From Deltaproteobacteria bacterium HGW-Deltaproteobacteria-19 (GTDB lineage: Bacteria; Desulfobacterota; Syntrophia; Syntrophales; PHBD01), in contig PHBD01000031.1 of assembly GCA_002841865.1 (NCBI GenBank), forward strand, positions 1 to 33,712: a stretch of 33,712 bases of DNA, written 5' to 3'. This document shows positions 32,662 to 33,712 of this stretch, in pieces (positions within the stretch are counted from its first letter, which is position 1; every line of letters begins with the position of its first letter). The notes beneath the pieces are model-generated. The model was given only the letters and a program-made list of their open reading frames with translations, had not been told where the DNA came from and ran no database searches. The translations under genes were made by a program, and so were the position numbers.

Positions 32662-33522
32662 TCAGACCGCGCACGGAAATGCCCGGCCCGGAAGAAGCTC
32701 CAGGCGGGGATTTCGCCGCGGGAGCGTCGCGGTATCCATTTCCTCTTTCATTTCCCCCAGGGTTGCAACGCGGCAGCCGGCGGACCGGACCCGTTCAAGA
32801 AGGGCCATGAAGGGCCGGTCCCAGATGCCCCCCTCCGCCTCGGCGTGGACGGGAAGCACATGGCGTCCCCCTCCCCGGAGGGTCCGGAGGACCGTCTCCG
32901 TCGCCCCCTCGATGCCGGCCTCCTCGAAGCAGGGCAGATCCGAGGGAATCTCGGGAATCCCCAGGGTATCGTACACGAAAGGCTCCGCCGCACGGGTGCA
33001 GCTCAGATACTCGAACCGGTATCGCCCCAGGATTTCCAGGACCCGGTCATCGACCCTCCAGGAAGGGGCGCCGAAGGCCGTGGGCCGCCGGCCCGTGAGG
33101 GAACGAAATCCCTCGGTTCCCTTCTCGAACCAGTCTTCGATCCACTCCCGGGGTCTCTCCGCGAGGTCGTCCTGCCAGCGCCGGTGGTCCCAGGCGTGGA
33201 ACTGGACCTCGTGGCCCTCATCCAGGATCCGCCGGACCAGCCCGGGAAAGGACAGGGCGATCATGGGCGACGGCAGGAGGGTGCCGTAAAGGGCCGTCCG
33301 GAAGCCATAGAGCCCCGGGGCATTCGTCCGGAGCATCTTCTTCAGGAACCGCCGATTTTTCAGGAGCTGGAGGATCGCCCGGCCCGAGGCGTCGGGGCCG
33401 ATGCTGAGAAAGAAGGTCCCCTTCAGGCCGAAATCCTTCAGGATGCCCAGGAGACGCGGAACCCCTTTCTTCATCCCCTGATACGTGTCCACGTCGATCT
33501 TCAGGCCCAGAACGGGATCCAT
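32662..33522 (-). CDS. ArnD-like polysaccharide deacetylase (NodB fold)
   Basis: A 286-residue carbohydrate esterase closely resembling ArnD, which deformylates undecaprenyl-phosphate 4-deoxy-4-formamido-L-arabinose in lipid A modification. Seen are LKIDVDTYQGMKKGVPRLL (catalytic Asp pair), KGTFFLSIGPDASGR, GHEVQFHAWDHRRWQ (metal His pair) and FGAPSWRVDD. ArnD-type MLRTNAPGLYG is also present. No other arn genes are in the window, so the true substrate may differ. The ATG at 33522 is preferred, with GGGGAGG upstream; a TTG at 33546 gives eight more residues. It is the first gene of the unit with UPF0182. Confidence 0.85.
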   Translation of the reverse strand: MDPVLGLKIDVDTYQGMKKGVPRLLGILKDFGLKGTFFLSIGPDASGRAILQLLKNRRFLKKMLRTNAPGLYGFRTALYGTLLPSPMIALSFPGLVRRILDEGHEVQFHAWDHRRWQDDLAERPREWIEDWFEKGTEGFRSLTGRRPTAFGAPSWRVDDRVLEILGRYRFEYLSCTRAAEPFVYDTLGIPEIPSDLPCFEEAGIEGATETVLRTLRGGGRHVLPVHAEAEGGIWDRPFMALLERVRSAGCRVATLGEMKEEMDTATLPRRNPRLELLPGRAFPCAV

Positions 33523-33601
33523 CAACCTCCCCTTACCCTTCCACAATCACAATTCACAAGGAATTGATCGGCGACGGGTTGTACGACGTTCGAGCATTCC
33601 G

Positions 33602-33712
33602 GGAGAGGGACTCCCCTCGCGCTCAGAAGCGTTTTTTCGACCCTGCATCGTCTCGCTCCGCTGCAAAGTCATAACTCGCGCCTGGCGGCGCTCAGACAGA
33701 TGACTTTGCGGG
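33602..33712. repeat. Structured repeat-like element at the window edge
   Basis: GCAAAGTCAT (33663-33672) is repeated inverted at 33700-33709, and GGGAG/CTCCC form a hairpin just upstream (near 33600-33615). CGCGCTCAG (near 33629) and GGCGCTCAG (near 33686) are near-identical direct copies. No coding frame fits. It may continue past the window. It looks like part of a dispersed structured element. Confidence 0.4.

Overview
The window is GC-rich DNA with short intergenic gaps, few tandem strand switches and long open antisense frames. Gene content suggests an anaerobic member of the former Deltaproteobacteria (Desulfobacterota), perhaps a Syntrophus/Smithella-like syntroph. This is inferred from a periplasmic [NiFe] hydrogenase with its full maturation set, molybdate uptake linked to an FmdE protein, a B12-dependent radical SAM protein, and orphan ParA and YhbY genes. 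No rRNA, tRNA, CRISPR array, transposase or phage gene was recognised.

Layout, left to right. (1) 1-142: tail of an unrecognised gene, followed by a GGGGGAC-type hairpin repeat. (2) 335-3456 (+): molybdate transporter modABC, an FmdE-family zinc protein and a short ModE-like DNA-binding protein. (3) 3663-14136 (+): membrane-associated [NiFe] hydrogenase (small subunit, large subunit, cytochrome b), an intrinsic terminator, then the endopeptidase, hypA, hypC, hypD, hypB, hypF, hypE, and nikR with its own promoter. The promoter region before the small subunit carries two inverted repeats of form RTTATGC-N8-RCATAAY. Weaker copies lie before modA, so the ModE-like protein may control both units. 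(4) 14172-16466 (+): DUF4124 envelope protein, a cold-shock protein behind an attenuator-like leader, an RRM RNA-binding protein and a methyltransferase.

(5) 16571-22885 (-): six tightly packed genes read leftwards: PHP phosphoesterase, GT4 glycosyltransferase, SAM methyltransferase, terpene-cyclase-like alpha/alpha-toroid protein, hexapeptide acyltransferase and B12-binding radical SAM enzyme. They look like an uncharacterised glycoconjugate or lipid pathway. (6) 23022-24728 (-): ParA-type ATPase, a disordered Lys/Ala-rich protein and YhbY, translationally coupled, with no ParB. (7) 24992-26279: GNAT and hexapeptide acyltransferases converging on a 124-bp long-armed inverted repeat. (8) 26304-33522 (-): P-type cation ATPase, YqaA-type membrane protein, UPF0182 protein and an ArnD-like deformylase, followed by another structured repeat at the window edge.

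Working picture: nickel (nikR, hyp) and molybdenum/tungsten (mod, ModE-like) handling sit on both sides of the hydrogenase. This fits an organism that balances H2 metabolism against Mo/W-dependent formate metabolism. Regions 5 and 6 are the best candidates for undescribed systems. All identities come from reading motifs by eye; no database search was run.
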